A DNA stretch of 64,000 nucleotides from Eucommia ulmoides (Eukaryota > Streptophyta > Magnoliopsida > Garryales > Eucommiaceae). The stretch lies in contig CM028335.1 in assembly GCA_016647705.1 (NCBI GenBank), forward strand, positions 33,308,212-33,372,211, in the 5' to 3' direction. The notes under the pieces were generated by a model. The model worked only from the letters and a program-made list of their open reading frames with translations. It did not search any database and was not told the DNA's origin. Positions 10,567-25,559 of the stretch are shown here, one piece after another. Each line of letters starts with the position of its first letter. Positions within the stretch are counted from its first letter, which is position 1. The translations under genes were made by a program, and so were the position numbers.

Positions 10567-13470
10567 AAGCCAGGATGGGGTAGTAAGCTAAGAATGTATT
10601 TAGATATCTATCTATTTTTGTTTTTCCTAGTTTTCCCTAAGTAAGGTATTTTGTTGTTTAAGCAATGTCCGTAAGTGACTAAGATGTAACCCTACTGTTA
10701 TATAATGCAATATTATCTATCTAAAGTTTGTTGGCCTTCAAAAGTTGACCTATCAATCATAATTTATACACCATGGGAAGATTAAGGTTATGATAATATA
10801 ATTTTAACATTAAAGTGGAGCATAATCCAAAGTAACATTAAAAGGAAAGTCTTGTTTCAACCAGACGATAGTGAGATATTGACAATAAAATCTGAGGAAA
10901 ACCTAAGAGCCCTGATGGGGAATTACTACATATATTCCAACCCGGGAATGTCAAAGGAGTCATAGAAGAGCAGTAGAAGATGTCCTCAACCGAGTTAAGG
11001 AAGAAATACCTGGAAGTTTGTGATAGAATGACGATAAGGAAAGGTTTGGAATATGACCTCGCCAAAGAGAAAAATTCATGAAAAGGCCAGACAGGTGAAC
11101 AAAGTAATGTGGACTTCTAAGAGGAAACAACATAAACTAAGATCTTTCCCAAAAATAGCAGATCCGTCGATGAAAGTTTTGGAAACTCGTGAAACTTACT
11201 TGAAATATTGGATGTAGGATATATCATTCAATATAAAGGAGAAGACAATCGAGTTAGAAGAAGAAGATGAGACTTTACTAGATAGCAACCGATAATGAAA
11301 AAGTATCCAGGATAGAGGCGAATCCAATGAAGACCTCGAGACTGACTCGAACTACCTTATTCTCAAATATTTAAAATCCTGAAAGTACCTGTTGAAAAAA
11401 AAAAATAGTAATAAAGACTGGTCTTAGAAATTTTTTAAACACTAAGTAGTCACACGAAAGCAATCGGGTAAATCACGCTATCTATATAATTTGAGTATTA
11501 AGTTGTAGGGCTGTCTCGCTACCTAGTGACTTGGGCCAACTGAATCGTGATCACTACCCAAAGCTCGGTACAGGGACTATATAGGAAGTATGAGTCCCTA
11601 TTTGCTGAAGTGAAAAAATAAAAAAGAAAAATAATTCTCTTAGTACTACCAGGATAAACCAACACTTGTTAGCTGTCATTAACTAACATTTGTTTCTCTA
11701 TTACTTATCTTCTCCCTCATTTGAGTCATCTTGGGAAGGTCTATTCTGGTTTCCTTCAATTCAAGACAGAAGAAATAAATCAGAGTTATTGAAGAAATCT
11801 TGGGTAACATCCAGGGCCTAGGTAATCCTAATAGCAATCTTAGAAAAGTTCAAATATCAAAACTCAATGGGATTAAACTAGGCGACTCTAGATAACACTC
11901 TACTGAGGTGATTGTTCCAAATTCCTGTTAAAATAATACTTACCATATTCCAAAAAAAATCCAATGTAAAAGATTATGACAGCAAACAAACGTTTGAATA
12001 CTTGAATATAGAGGTCAAATATACTTTAGTTAAATAATCCTATAAGAGATAAAGAGGGAATATACAAAGGTGTAATAAGGACAATAACTTAAGACATTGA
12101 AATATAAACTAAGGGGAATTTAGGAAGATGAAAGAGATGGGAATCAACATAAAAAAGATTTGCTACCCCCTAAGATAAAAAATGTTGGAGAAATCATTTA
12201 AGGAAGAAAAGAGTACCATATGGAAGAACGCACGGTAAGGAAGCAGAAGTTATGTTGTCCAAAAAAGGATAGGCGATCCTGTTATAAAGATTCTCAAGCC
12301 GAGAAGAACGCTCAAGCAGATACCGATACTCTTTTTCCATTTTAAAGGATAGTGGAAGTTACCTTAGGTTGGATAAAGGCAAAGGGTATTTAACTCGACT
12401 CTAAAAATGGAACCATAAGAATAATGATGAAAATAGGAGAACAGTAACATAAGATTCTCACATAGATAAATAAATAAGATTGCCATCTAAACATTACATA
12501 GGATTTAAAAAGAGTGGAACTAAGTACGAACAAGGAATTTAAACTTTACAAACTAAGTATTAGGTTGAACTACTAATGTTTGGAATGCAGCAAAAAGAAA
12601 ATATAAACAGACCGATCACAAGCATAAGGTAACTGACAATTAAGGAGCAAGAGACAAATTCAGAGACCGCACATAATCTGGAGCCTCCAACCAAGTGCAG
12701 ATCCAGGCGAACTCTTCTTCAGAGAAAACTGAAGGGTAATCCAAAGTAGATAGAGTATCTCCTATTGATAGAGAAAGAACCTCAGCCACATACATCTCAA
12801 CAGACTGCAAGATCACTACATGAAAATAATGATCCATCTAGACCATGTAATCTGAATCGGTAGAGGGATGAGCAAAAAATGGCATCCCGTTAGAAGTCAA
12901 ATGACGTCGTTCCCACTAATCATAGGCTGCAGCATCTTGTACCTCGTTCTCAAACTAAAAATTATATCGTGCTACGACCGTGCCATCAACGATAGGAATA
13001 TGTTGAGTCTAACCAAACTGGCGAAGCACTCAAATAGGGACATAAGGGACACAACCTCTAAATACAAGAAGAATGATGAATGGTAGGTCCACACAATCCA
13101 AATAAATATCGATCGAGATCGTGTGTTGAGTGGTCCATACTACATCCAAGTTAGCAATCTCTATGAGAAATAACACCCAGTCTGTGCGGTATCGAACTCG
13201 CTATGTAATCGACGAAAACGAAGAAAATAGTCGATTTACTATTGACTCTTGTAAATACCAAACTGTCAAAGATAGCTTAGTCAAATGAGAAATAAGCCAT
13301 ATCTGCAATAACTCACAACTCCTGAAAAAGTAGTGTCCACTGGCTTGGCAAACTGTCCGTGATTAGTACAACTTCGCCAGCACAAGGGCCACTATCAAGC
13401 AAGATCAATCAGATAATATCATTTCAGCTAAAAGGACCTTCTGACCTAAGAGATCATTTATCTTCTTAGG
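10567..13470 (+). other. Ogre-1 interior without recognisable domains
   Basis: This is where protease, reverse transcriptase and integrase should be. I see none of their core motifs in any frame. The DNA is AT-rich and broken by stops. It is placed in Ogre-1 only because both flanks belong to that element. Confidence 0.4.
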
Positions 13471-14254
13471 GAATAATGTCTCCTATAGCCACCAGGCCTC
13501 CAGCAGAAAAACTTAGAACAATGTCATTCAAAGACTTTAACAAACCAATAATCAGCATAACGATCGATCTTGCCCAGCTAATGTTCAGGCAAGAGACTCT
13601 ATCCATTAGGCTAGAGATATGTAGGAAACCCAAGTGGGTTTGGTCAAAATGAAAGAATGAGAGGTGTCAACTTCACAACATTCTCTCAGCCCTGTATCAG
13701 GGCGCATCTCCAAAGAAGTCCCTCGACTTTCCTGAGAAGTCGTTTTCACTTTCTTTGATATACAAAAAACATGGGAGGTTTGTACAAAAACTACGATTTA
13801 CCCGATCCTTGGCAAGTTGCCAAGATACGTAGGAAACCTATTAAGGTTAGGTTATCAAATTGTAGAAACCCCATCCAAGGGTTGGGGCATGTTTTCATAG
13901 TTTTTATCATCATGTACAAAATTTAACTCGATAAAATCTATTTGTACACTCCTAACCAAGAGGCAGGGGCCTAAATTCACATTATCAATTGCTATTAAAG
14001 GATACTAGGGGTAGAAATGACAAACAAATAAAAATTGAAATAAAAAAAACATTTAATTTCGGTTGCTTTGTCATCACCTAAGGAAGTTCTTAGATTCATC
14101 TAAAGACAACAATTCGAAATTGGGTTGAAAAATCTAGAATTTGACTAATGATTCGGATTTAGGAAGAAGGAATAAAAAAATATCTAGAAATATAGAAAAC
14201 ATGTGTAAGTAATTTATGACTTCCGATTGTCTATGTGCAATTTTTCTTTCATGA
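13471..14254 (+). repeat. 3' untranslated repeat region of Ogre-1, first part
   Basis: The region matches 50930-52900 (Ogre-3) through shared landmarks: CACCAGGCCTCCA, CCCAGCTAATGTTCA, GATACGTAGGAAACC. It contains stem-loops GCCCTG-TAT-CAGGGC (13689-13703) and CCCCATCC-AAG-GGTTGGGG (13869-13887). It breaks at the SIRE insertion and resumes at 22761. Confidence 0.6.
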
Positions 14255-14259
14255 CTAAC

Positions 14260-16746
14260 TGTTGAATCCAACGTTTTGAAGAACAATTAAGTTTTGATAT
14301 TTGTATGGAACTAATGGTTTTACTAAGTGTTTCAGATTTAAAGTTCCATGTGTTTAATTAAGAAGACGAATTGTCGAAGAAAATGCAACAGGTGCAAAAT
14401 AGAAATGATGCAGATATAAAAGAGTTTTGAAGACGTTGAAGAAAACTGGGTGAAAACAACTATTTACCAATATACTCTTAATGTAACTTTACTTAGGATC
14501 ACGCACGACACTTAAAATGAATTAATCTTATGTGTTTCTTTGTAAGAAGTGATAAGTTTAAGCTTCTAAAATATGAATTAGTATGTGTTCCATATGTGAA
14601 ATGATTTTGATAAGTGACCTAAGTGAAAAATGTATTTTTATAGCATAAAATGATAAGTTTTCGGGACAATTCGATTAACTGACAAAAAGGGTCGGTCGAC
14701 CAATCAAACCAGTGTGTTTTAGGAGTAGAAATTGAGACATTTTGATTCAATCGGTCAACCGATTCAAATTGTAGTTGAAATTAGTGAAGCGATAAAGTCT
14801 TTGATCAATTCGATCAACCAACGGGTTCAGATCGGTCAACTGAATGAAACAATAGCTGAATTGGAGAAATTGGATAGGTTACTAGTCCTATTAATCAATA
14901 GACCATGAGGGGTTGGTCAACCAACAGGCTTTAAGCCAACGGCTATTTTTAGTCTTTGGCACAGGGCAGTCGATCGAGGGAATATGTGGGTCAACCGACG
15001 GATTCAGTTAGCAATTTGATTGTTTTGGTTTCTTGGACAAATCATCTCGTTCTTTAAGATTCAATGAGAGGTTTTTGAGGGATTTGGGTTTATTTCAGAT
15101 ATACTTGATATATTTTGTCATCCCTATTAATTTAGTCTATTTAATTAAATATTCTTTTAATTAAAGTACTTTAATATATTCTATTTTGATGGATTTTGAT
15201 TTTAAAATGTTTTAAGGACCAAAATAAGATTTTCCAAGAATATTTTTAAATGAAAAATATATATGTTATATAGGGTCTTGAGGTGTCATTTAATGGCATA
15301 TTCTTTAAAAAGTAGTCGTTATAAGATATATTTGAAATTCATACAATTAAATTTGCGAATTTTGAGTTTAAATGTTTCTATTTTTGAGGAGAATATTTGG
15401 GGCCACAAATGTCGTAGAGATTTACGGAATTTTATTTGACCTTACGATTAAGTCCATATACTTAAATATAATTCTTTTTATATTTTCATTGATTAAGATC
15501 AAATTATTTTTTTGGACTAAATTGAGAGCTTTAAAATTTATATTGTTGGTCAAATATAGCCGTTATGCATCTATATGATATATGGGGTCCATATGTGTCA
15601 ATTATTGACATAACATTTGAAAAGTAGCCGTTGGAGATCTAGTTTTATGTCTATTTAAAGAGACATGCTGAATTGAGTTTAGGACATCAAGAACACTCAT
15701 ATCTGAGCTTTCTAAGAATAAGTTATTGCTGAGATTTCTAAGAGAGATCATCTTGATGAGATCCTTGCAAGTTTTTTTTATTTGTTTTTTAAGATTATTT
15801 GTATATTATTGATTGTTTGGTTAAGGATTAAGAAAGTCATTTTTAAACTTAAGTCTTGAAAATCTTTTAAATGATTTTTTACTAATTATCTCATTGCGTG
15901 CTTATTGTGTGCTACCTGGTTTATTATTTAATAAGATTTAATTTGTCTCACAATGTATCTATCACGTAGTATTTATTCAGGCCATTAATCGAATATATTT
16001 GTATTGAGATGGTAGAAGCTCCTTGTGATAAAAAACGTAGAATTTTTTGTATTTGTGAATTTGAGCGGATTAGACATATTTGGGACGGTGTCTAGTTAGG
16101 GTAACTAGGGTTTTGATATTTTTCTTGTGAAAAAATATTAGAGTTTGATCTTTGTCTTACAAAAAGGTTAAGTTATTTGTTTCCCTTGAAAAGAACTCGG
16201 TTTTGATTCTATCGGTAATAGAATTGAGTGATTGTAAAGGTTCTTCCTAAGCCTATGAAAATTATAAGTGTAAAGGTGTGAGGGAGTGGTAGGTTTGATC
16301 TTTATCTTATTAAAATGATTAGGTTTTGAATCTTCTTGTAATAGAATTATGTTAGTCTTGAGTTTGGTAAAAATATAGAGTTTTTCTTAAGCATGTGAAA
16401 ATGATAATTGTAAAGGTTGATTCTGAGCCTGTGAAAAGAATCGAGATTGTAAAGGTTTGGTTCCTACTTTGTAAAGAAATTAGGGGTTTAGTGGATTGCG
16501 AATCTCTGTGAAGTTCGGGGGATTGGATATTGGTAAAAGTAGCTTATCGAATCAGGATATATTATTGTGTGTTGCCTTGTTTTATTTTCTGTTTGTTTGA
16601 GTGTACATTTAGTTAAACATTTTCCGCTACTAAATAAAATAATAATTAATTTAGGGAAATTGATTATTTTTGTTTAAGAATTTAATTGTGTAAACTTTGA
16701 AACTACCCAATTCACCCACCCTCTTGGGTAGTTCTTTGGGCCAACA
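14260..16746 (+). repeat. 5' LTR of the SIRE-type element
   Basis: It starts TGTTGAATCC and ends GGGCCAACA. Between about 14670 and 15005 there is a cluster of motifs such as TCGGTCAACCGA (14751-14762) and TTGGTCAACCAA (14913-14924). The region 16000-16550 is built of loose repeats of AGGTTTGATTCTTNNCCTGTGAAAAGAAT type. LTR 2 differs at many positions, so the insertion is not recent. Confidence 0.88.
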
Positions 16747-16747
16747 A

Positions 16748-16760
16748 TTGATATCAGAGC
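16748..16760 (+). other. primer binding site of the SIRE-type element
   Basis: TTGATATCAGAGC differs by one base from the usual TTGGTATCAGAGC, which complements initiator tRNA-Met. It starts two bases after the LTR end, as in other copia elements. Confidence 0.8.
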
Positions 16761-16804
16761 TAGTTTTAGCTCGATAGGCTTAATATCCTAACTAAACCGA
16801 TCAC

Positions 16805-17665
16805 GTGACACATATCATGGATAATATTTTTCATGTATCCTCTCTTGAAGGTGTTAGATTCATATATGATAATGTTATTTATGATTCTTGTGGCATTAGT
16901 GGTAGTGATAGAGTTGATGATAATGAGGATGTTCATATTGTCATCGAAAATTTACTTATTCTTATACTTCTTTTTGCTAAAGAAAACCTGAGTTTTAAAA
17001 GAAAAATTGATTGCTTTGATAATAGAAGAAAAAATATTCAGAAATCTAAAATACATCTGGATGACTATTGTGGAGCAAAAGAGTTTTTGGATGTTGTTTT
17101 GGAAATAAATAATTTGCTCTCTAAAATAGATTTTCTTGAAAATGAAAACAGAGTTTTAAAAAAAGATTCTAACGTAGTTTCCAAGTAAAGGTCAGATCTT
17201 AAATTAAATATTGATTTACTTAAGAAAAATTTTGAAAAATCAAAATCTGACTTTAAGTCTATTTTAAGAGATTTTGAGAATGTTTCTTCATCCTTTAAAA
17301 CAATCTATAAAAATTGATATGGTTCATCATCTCATTCTTCATCACAAAACAATGATTGTAATTTTGATATTATTAAAAATAATTCATGCATTACTTCTCG
17401 TGGTATCTATGATAATCAATCAAAGTTAAGATGTAATTATTACAATATGGTTGAGCATTTTAAAGTATCACGTCCATTCAGGAACTCTAAGTTTATTTCT
17501 AACAAGAATGAATTCAAAATAAAATGGATACCAACGAGTGCTACACAAATATCTTGTGCAGAGTTACATAATCACGTGACTGGAACGAAAGGAGCAAACA
17601 AAAAATTTATATCAAAACCAAGATCGAAAGTCACCAAGAATCCACAAGAAACACGTACAAATTGA
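16805..17665 (+). pseudogene. SIRE-type gag remnant
   Basis: The first frame (16805-17188) is acidic, then lysine-rich, with heptad-like Leu/Ile spacing (FLDVVLEINNLLSKIDFLEN) suggesting a coiled coil. After a stop it continues as serine-rich sequence. A damaged zinc knuckle CNYYNMVEHFKVSRPF lies near 17430; CxxCxxxGHxxxxC is expected, so the second Cys, the Gly and the last Cys are replaced. The end IKWIPTSA resembles the gag-pol linker of SIRE elements. Three or more stops make it inactive. Confidence 0.7.
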
Positions 17666-17684
17666 AAAGATGTAGCGAAGCCAA

Positions 17685-19034
17685 TGATAGGTGTAATTTA
17701 TCTATATATTTCCAAACCGATTTTGGTAGTTTTTGAGTATTATTATAGTGTTTTAATATGTCTTAATACATTTTTATTTATTTTGTTATAAATCAGGTGT
17801 TTGGGACGAAAAAAGACGAAAACGGTCTATAATCGTGCAATTCGGTGGAAGAACGGTAAAAAAAAAATTGTCATTCAGGACTGCAGCTCCACCGCTGCAG
17901 CGGTTAATCAAGCAGAATATTTCTGCTTAACACCGTTGCAACGGTGGCCTCCACCATTGTAGCAGTGATTCCCACCGCTGCAGCAGTCACACGGCAGAAG
18001 CCTACTGACTTCTCCACTGCTGCAACGGTCCGACACCAATTTTTTTTTATATTTTGGAACTTTTTCTACGATATTTTGGATCCCATATGTATCCCTTCTT
18101 CTCCGAACATAACACCCACATTTTTTGGACTAATTTTGGAGCTCCAAACTCTATCAACCAAGAGAAGATCACAAAGCCAAGAAGAGGAAACGATCTCAAA
18201 GCGGTTTTAGCGTCGGTTCTTCAGATAACGATTAGTCTCCTTGTTTCTCTCTTTATTTCTTAGTTTTGGTTGATAGTTTTGCTTATGTTTAGCTTGTGTA
18301 TTGTTGAATATAGGGCTATGGCCATGTGTATCTAAATATATATTGTCTAGGGAGCGATTTTTTTATAAAAACGCTGTTTGTTTTATCTTTGCTTCGTTAT
18401 CGATTTTTCATCCATATTCGATTGTGTTTACCATTTTATTACAATCATTATATGCTTGTTATAGTAATGTGGTTGGTTTGAGAAGACGGGGTTTAACACT
18501 CGGGAGAGGTAACTCCAGATTCGGACTAGGGTTTAAATACAACGCGAAGATCTAATGACCCCAAATGGCATTAGAAAGTGTGCAATCCGTGAGGTTAAGG
18601 CGAGACTCATGTGACCAAGTGTCATATAGACACTAGAGAGGGACTTCGGCGTTGACGCGAAGTCGCATATTCATTCACCTTACACTCGGGAGAGGTGGTG
18701 AGTGAGTTTTCGATATCTAGATTATCGAATAGATTTGAATGTCGTTAATGTAAACTAGATTGATTCGAACACGTTGAAGTAAACAAATTTAATCCCTAGG
18801 CAATATAATCCCTTAAACGTCATATTAGTATTGTAGTTATTAATTTAGTTTAGTATATTTTATTAACAAAAATATAAATTGAGTCGCCTAGATAAAGTTA
18901 GGTTAAGACAATCGCGGTACTTAGAAACGATCTAATCCAATCCCTATGGATATGACAACCCCTACTCTTCCCATTATACTAAAACTTGATCTGTACACTT
19001 GCGGTGAAAGTAGCGACGTAATATTTCGCTACCA
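17685..19034 (+). repeat. solo LTR C inside the SIRE-type element
   Basis: It starts TGATAGGTGT and ends CGCTACCA, with the 5-bp duplication GCCAA on both sides (17680-17684 and 19035-19039). An inverted relative lies at 37448-38822. Near the start it carries a cluster of ACCGCTGCAGCGGT-like palindromes. There is no coding sequence. The parent family is unknown; TG...CA ends plus a 5-bp duplication identify it as an LTR. Confidence 0.85.
17891..18033. repeat. palindrome cluster in solo LTR C
   Basis: ACCGCTGCAGCGGT at 17891-17904 and ACCGTTGCAACGGT at 17932-17945 are perfect 14-bp palindromes. Three weaker versions follow (around 17953, 17982 and 18016), and AGCAGAATATTTCTGCT lies between the first two. 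The relative at 38463-38628 has six versions. Confidence 0.85.
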
Positions 19035-20186
<1,152 letters not shown>

Positions 20187-22755
20187 TGTTTAATCTAAGG
20201 TCTTGATGAACAATTAAGTGTCAATGTTTTTATGGAACTAATGGTTTTACTAAGTGTTTCAAATTTAAAGTTCCATGTGTTTGATTAAGAAGAAGAATCG
20301 TCGAAGAAAGTACAACAGGTGCAAGATGAAAATGATGTAGACATAAAAGAGTTTTGAAGACGTTGAAGAAAACTATGTGAAAATAACTATTCATCTATAT
20401 ACTCCTAATGCAACCCGAATCAGGATCACACATAACATTTGAAATGAATTAATCTTATGTATGTCTTAGTAAAAAGTGATAAGTTTAAGATCCTGAAAAG
20501 TAAATTATTATGTGCTCCGTATGTGAAATGATTTTGGTAAATGACCTAAGTAAAAAAATGTATTTTTAAAGTATAAAATGTTAAGTTTTCAGGTCAGTTC
20601 GGTCAACCGACAAAAAAGTTGGTTAACTTATCAAAACAATGTGTTTTGGGAGTAGAAATAGAGATATTCTGATCCAATCGGTCAACTAAAAAAAAAATCG
20701 ATCAACCCGATTGAAACAATGGCTAAAATGAGTAAAGGAGTGACATCTCTAATCAATTTGGTCAACCGATGGGTTCAAGTTGGTTAACCGAATGAAACAG
20801 TAGCTGAATTGGAAAAATTACATGGGTTACTAATCCTATCGGTCAACCGACCATGGGGGGTCAGTCAACCGACAAATTTTAATCCAACGGCTATTTTTAG
20901 CCTTTAGCACAGAGCGATCGACCGACGGGATATGCCAGTCAACCGAAGGATTTAGTCAACAATTTGACTGTTTCAGTTTCTTGGCCAAATCATCTCATTT
21001 TTTATGATTCCAAAAGAGGTTTTGTGGGATTTTGGGCCTATTTCAGATATACTTGATATATTTTGTGATCCCTATTAATTTGTTCCATTTAATTAAATAT
21101 TCTTTTGATTAAAGTGTTTTATTGCTTCCTATTTTGATGGATTTCGATTTAAAAATATTTTAAGGACCAAAATGAGATTTCCCAAGAATAATCTCAAATG
21201 AAAAATATATATTTTGAACATATATGATATATGGAGTCTTGGACTGTCATTTAATGACATATTATTTGAAAAGTAGTCATTATATGATATCTTTGAAATT
21301 CCTATAATTAAACTTATGAATTTTAAGTTTAAATATTGCTATTTTAGTGGATAATATTTGGGGTCAAAGATATGAGAGAGATTTATTGAATTTTGTTTGA
21401 CTTTACGATTAGTCCGTATACTTAAATATAATTCTTTCTATACTTTCATTGACTAAGATAAAATTATTTTTGGTACTAAATTGAGAGCTTTAAAAATTGT
21501 ATTGTTGGTCAAATATAACCGTTATGAATCTATATGATATATGGGGTCCATGTGTGTCATTTATTGATATAACATTTGAAAACTAGCCGTCGGAGGTCTA
21601 ATTTTAGGTCTATTTAAAAAGACAAGTGAGATTGAGTTTAGGGCATCAAGAACACTCAGATTTGAGCTTTCAAAGAGTAAGATTATTGCTAAGATTTATA
21701 AGAGAGATTATTATTCAAGTTCTTGATCTAAAACACTCATTGTTTGCATTACCGGTTTGTTTTGCTTATTGTGAAATCATTCTTACTTTCGGTGAATCCC
21801 AGTGACAACTTTCCAAAAAAAATTATTTGCTTTCTAAGGTTATTTATATATTATTGATTGTTTGGTTAAGTATTATTAGAAAATCGTTCTTGAACTTAAG
21901 TTCTGAAAATCTTTTAAACGAATTTTGATTGATTATCTAATTACGTGCTTATTGTGTGTTACCCGCTTTATTATTTAATCAAATTTAATTTGCCTCATAT
22001 TGTATCTATTACATAGTATATATTCAGGTAATTAATCAAGTATATTTTTTATTGAGGTGGTAGAAGCTCCTTGTGGAAAGAAACTTGCAATGTCTTGTAT
22101 TTGTGGGTTTGAACAGATTAGAAACGTTTGAGACAGTGTCTAGTCAGGGTAGCAAGGGTTTCAATTTTTTTCCTGTGAAAAAAATTAGGGTTTGATCTTT
22201 GTCTTACAAAAAGGTTAAGCTTTTCTTTTTCCTTGAAAAGAATTAGATTTTGATTCTTCTGATAATAGAATTAAGTGATTAAAGGTTCTTCCTAAGACTG
22301 CGAACTGGATAAGTGTAAAAGTGTAAGGGAGTGGTAGGTTTGATCTTTAGCCTATTAAAAGGTAGTTTTAAGCCTGGTCAAAAAATAGGGTTCTTTTTGT
22401 GCCTGTGAAAAGAATATTTGGGAAGGTTGATTCTAAGCCTGTGAAAAGAATCAAGATTGTAAGGGTTTGGTTCCTACCTGAGAAATGAATCAGGGGTTTA
22501 GTGTATTGTGAATCTCCATGGAGCTCGGGAGACTGGGTGTAAGTAAAAGTAGCTTACCGAACCGGGATATATTGTTGTGTATGGCATTGTTTTATTTTTT
22601 ATTTATTTGGGTGTGCATTTAGATAAACACATTTCCGCTGCTTAACAAGATAATAATTAATTTAGAGAAATTGATTATTTGTGTTTAGGAATTTAATTGT
22701 TTAAATTTTGTAACTACCCAATTCATCCCCTCTCTTGGGTAGCTCTTTGAGAACA
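20187..22755 (+). repeat. 3' LTR of the SIRE-type element
   Basis: It starts TGTTTAATCT after a purine tract and ends GAGAACA before the target duplication CTAAC. It aligns with 14260-16746 along its length, with one extra segment near 21700-21820. The TCGGTCAACCGA cluster is better kept here (20599-20610, 20839-20850). Confidence 0.88.
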
Positions 22756-22760
22756 CTAAC

Positions 22761-25559
22761 TTCTCAAGGTGGATAGTCGAAAGCACAAACAACACAAGAG
22801 CGACGGGAAAGAAGCAAGAGAAAACCTAGAATATAACCCTTCCAATAAATTTATTCCAAGGACATCCGACGTCACCATTATATCCATGGTAAACAAAACA
22901 TAAAATCCCCATTATATCACCATTAAACCTACAACACATCAAAGCCCAAAAGCCCTATTAAATCCTATCCTGCAACTTGACTTCACTAAAAGGTCATATA
23001 CCTGAAAACCATCATGCACCGTAGAAGACTTGGATTTCGATAAGGAAGAGTCGATTTCGAGATAAATTTGTATACTACGGAGATTGTTGCTTGGATGCAA
23101 CTTTTCAACTAAAAGAAGAAGTCCACCGATAAATGAGGATTTGCCAGTTTCCAAGGAGAGAAGTCAGCATGCACCATTCAAGTGACAAGACCAAGGAACA
23201 AAGATAGGGGGTTTCTTCTAACGTTAATTTGACTCTTAAAATACCGAAATACATACACGGGTTGTTTAAATATCGGCATCCAAAGCATAAAATACTTGAA
23301 GTAATGACCAAATGCGAAAGAGGAGGTTCACCATCCAATTCCATCCCTTGATCTAAGAACCTTAGCACCACAGGTAAATCATTCCACTAATTCTATATTT
23401 GGCTTAACAGTAAATTAAATGGCCCAGGTGTTGTACCAACGAGTGAATCCTAGGATTAGTTTCTCATTATGAAAACCTTTTTCATCACCACCCAATAATA
23501 GGTCAGCTAGCATATTTAGAGATTCACAACACTTATCTCAAATTCATTTTTCATCACCTTTGACAAAAGCAAGATGAACCGACTTAACTTCTCTTACAGT
23601 GGCTAATCGGTCTCCTTCCCAACCCGTGGGTTGGGATATATTTTATATTGGTTATGTTCGTAGTCTCACGATGAGAGGTGTTAGATAAATTCCTCATGGA
23701 ACTTATCCAACCACTGCCCCAGTCAAAGACTAGGGCACATTTCACCCTGTTCCTGTTTTCCTATAGGAGTCCGTGTTCGTTTCTGTCCCAGATCATAGAT
23801 TGAGACGCCTTGATAAATTGAGTCATCATGAAACAAACATGAACTACATTTCGACCTGATTCCCTATAAATACAGGGATACATCGGTAATCCTTGTGGGT
23901 TCCGTCAACAACCTAAAAAATAAAATTATCTCATTGCCGAACTACATTTCAACCTGATTCCTGACCTAGAAAATCATGATACATAAGCAACCTTTGTGGG
24001 TTCGATCGTCAACTTAAAAATAAAATCATCATAGTAGGGCCAAACTACGTTTCGACTTGATTCCCGATGAAAACAAGGATACGTAGGCAACCTATGTGGG
24101 TTCGGTAGATAGCCTAAAAAAAATATTCATCTCAAGTCATGAACTACGTTTTGACCTGATTTTCTGTAAAACCAGGGATGCATAGGTAACCCTTACAGGT
24201 TCTGTTGTAAACTTAAAAATAAAATCGTCTCGGAACAAACTACGTTTCGACTTGATTCCCTGTAAAAACAAGGATAAGTAGACAACCCATGTGGGTTTCG
24301 ATCGTCTAATCAAGTGAGACAGTCATTATCCGAAACAACAACTTGATATGATTTTTAAATTAAAATACAAAAGCAACCCACATGGTTTTAGTCTCAATTG
24401 GACATTAAAAATTACATACTCAGTTCGGGATACGTGGGCAGCCCATGTAAGTTTTGTCACATTTTCCCGAATGCCCAAAATATATTCCTTTGCACAAGCT
24501 ATGGCTGGGGCACATTATATCAAGTTTCTTCGTCAATATTTTTTTATAGGATTCACAGCCAGCTTGGGCTAGGGCAAAATTTAAGAATTGTGATCCATAT
24601 TCCTAAAAAGTAAGTACCAGTGAGCCCCAGTCTCCTACTGTGACACATTTTATCCGAGATAACATCTCAAGGGAAGTTTTCTAGTCCTTGTTGGTAGTCC
24701 CAGGTGGGATGTGGCCATAAAACTCCACTGAGTGTCAAGTTTCCCTGAGGGTTTATCAGGTGGGAATCTTTTCAGTCATTTTCGATCATACATTGAGATG
24801 ATGATCCCAGAATCGATTTCTCTAACCAAGAACCCTTTCCAACCAATATTTATTTACTTTAATTGTTAGAACTACATTTGACCTGATTCTTAACTATCCT
24901 AAGATATGCAGGAAAACCCTTGTGGGTTTGGTCAAAACTATCCCGAACTATGTTGTGGCCTTATTCTTAGTTATTCTAAGATACACAGGTGCCCAAATGG
25001 GGTTCGGTCAAGTAAGGTAGGAATAAATAAATAAATGTTTAATTTACTATTTAAATAAATGTATTCTTATGAAAAATTTGGTGAGAACCAACGTTTATCG
25101 GCTTCAGTCTCAGATTGAGAAGATACCCCTGGAATTGGTTTCTCGGACCAAGAACCATTCCATACAATCTTGATTTACTTTACCTATTAGAACTTCAATT
25201 GACCTGATTCTTAGCTATCTTCATATATGTAGAAAAGCCCTCAAATGCGTACGGTCATAGCCAAGAGATGGTGATGAGTTGGCATTTTCCAACACTACGC
25301 CATGTTCATTATAGGACTGGTCGTTTAACCCTCTATCAGACTTGTTAGAACTACATATGACCCAATTCTTAGATATACTAATATATGTAGGAAAGCCTAT
25401 AAATGGGTACAGTCATAACCAGGAGATGACGATGAGTCAGCATTCTCCAAACGCTGTGGCGTAATCCTCTAGGACTGGTTAAGTAACCCTCATTTGAGAA
25501 GATTCCTTATTTGTTGGGAATGAATGTAGTATTCGTAGTGATGATGCAACGATTCCCAA
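22761..25559 (+). repeat. Ogre-1 3' untranslated repeat region, second part
   Basis: The region resumes Ogre-1 after the SIRE insertion and matches 52790-54400 of Ogre-3 (shared GCCCAGGTGTTNNACC, TTACAGTGGCTA, GCTGGGRCACATTATACCAAGTTTCT). It has no gene. It holds stem-loops such as CCCCAGTC-AAA-GACTAGGG (23717-23735) and a tandem repeat at 23841-24330. Confidence 0.65.
23841..24330 (+). repeat. tandem repeat of about 97-104 bp in Ogre-1
   Basis: Five units each begin GAACTACRTTTYGACYTGAT (near 23841, 23939, 24042, 24141 and 24237), then an A-rich part, then GGATACRTAGGCAACC and TGTGGGTTCGGTCGTC. Looser units follow at 24867 and 24955. Variable tandem repeats between pol and the 3' LTR are typical of Ogre elements. 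Confidence 0.85.

Noticed and set aside
12640..13086. Two frames of 65 and 72 codons in the Ogre-1 interior
   Set aside because: Opposite strands, no domain motifs, and surrounding sequence full of stops.
23841..24330. Regular repeats of about 100 bp that could be taken for a CRISPR array
   Set aside because: Units are diverged along their whole length with no constant repeat plus unique spacer, and they lie in the 3' region of a plant Ogre element.
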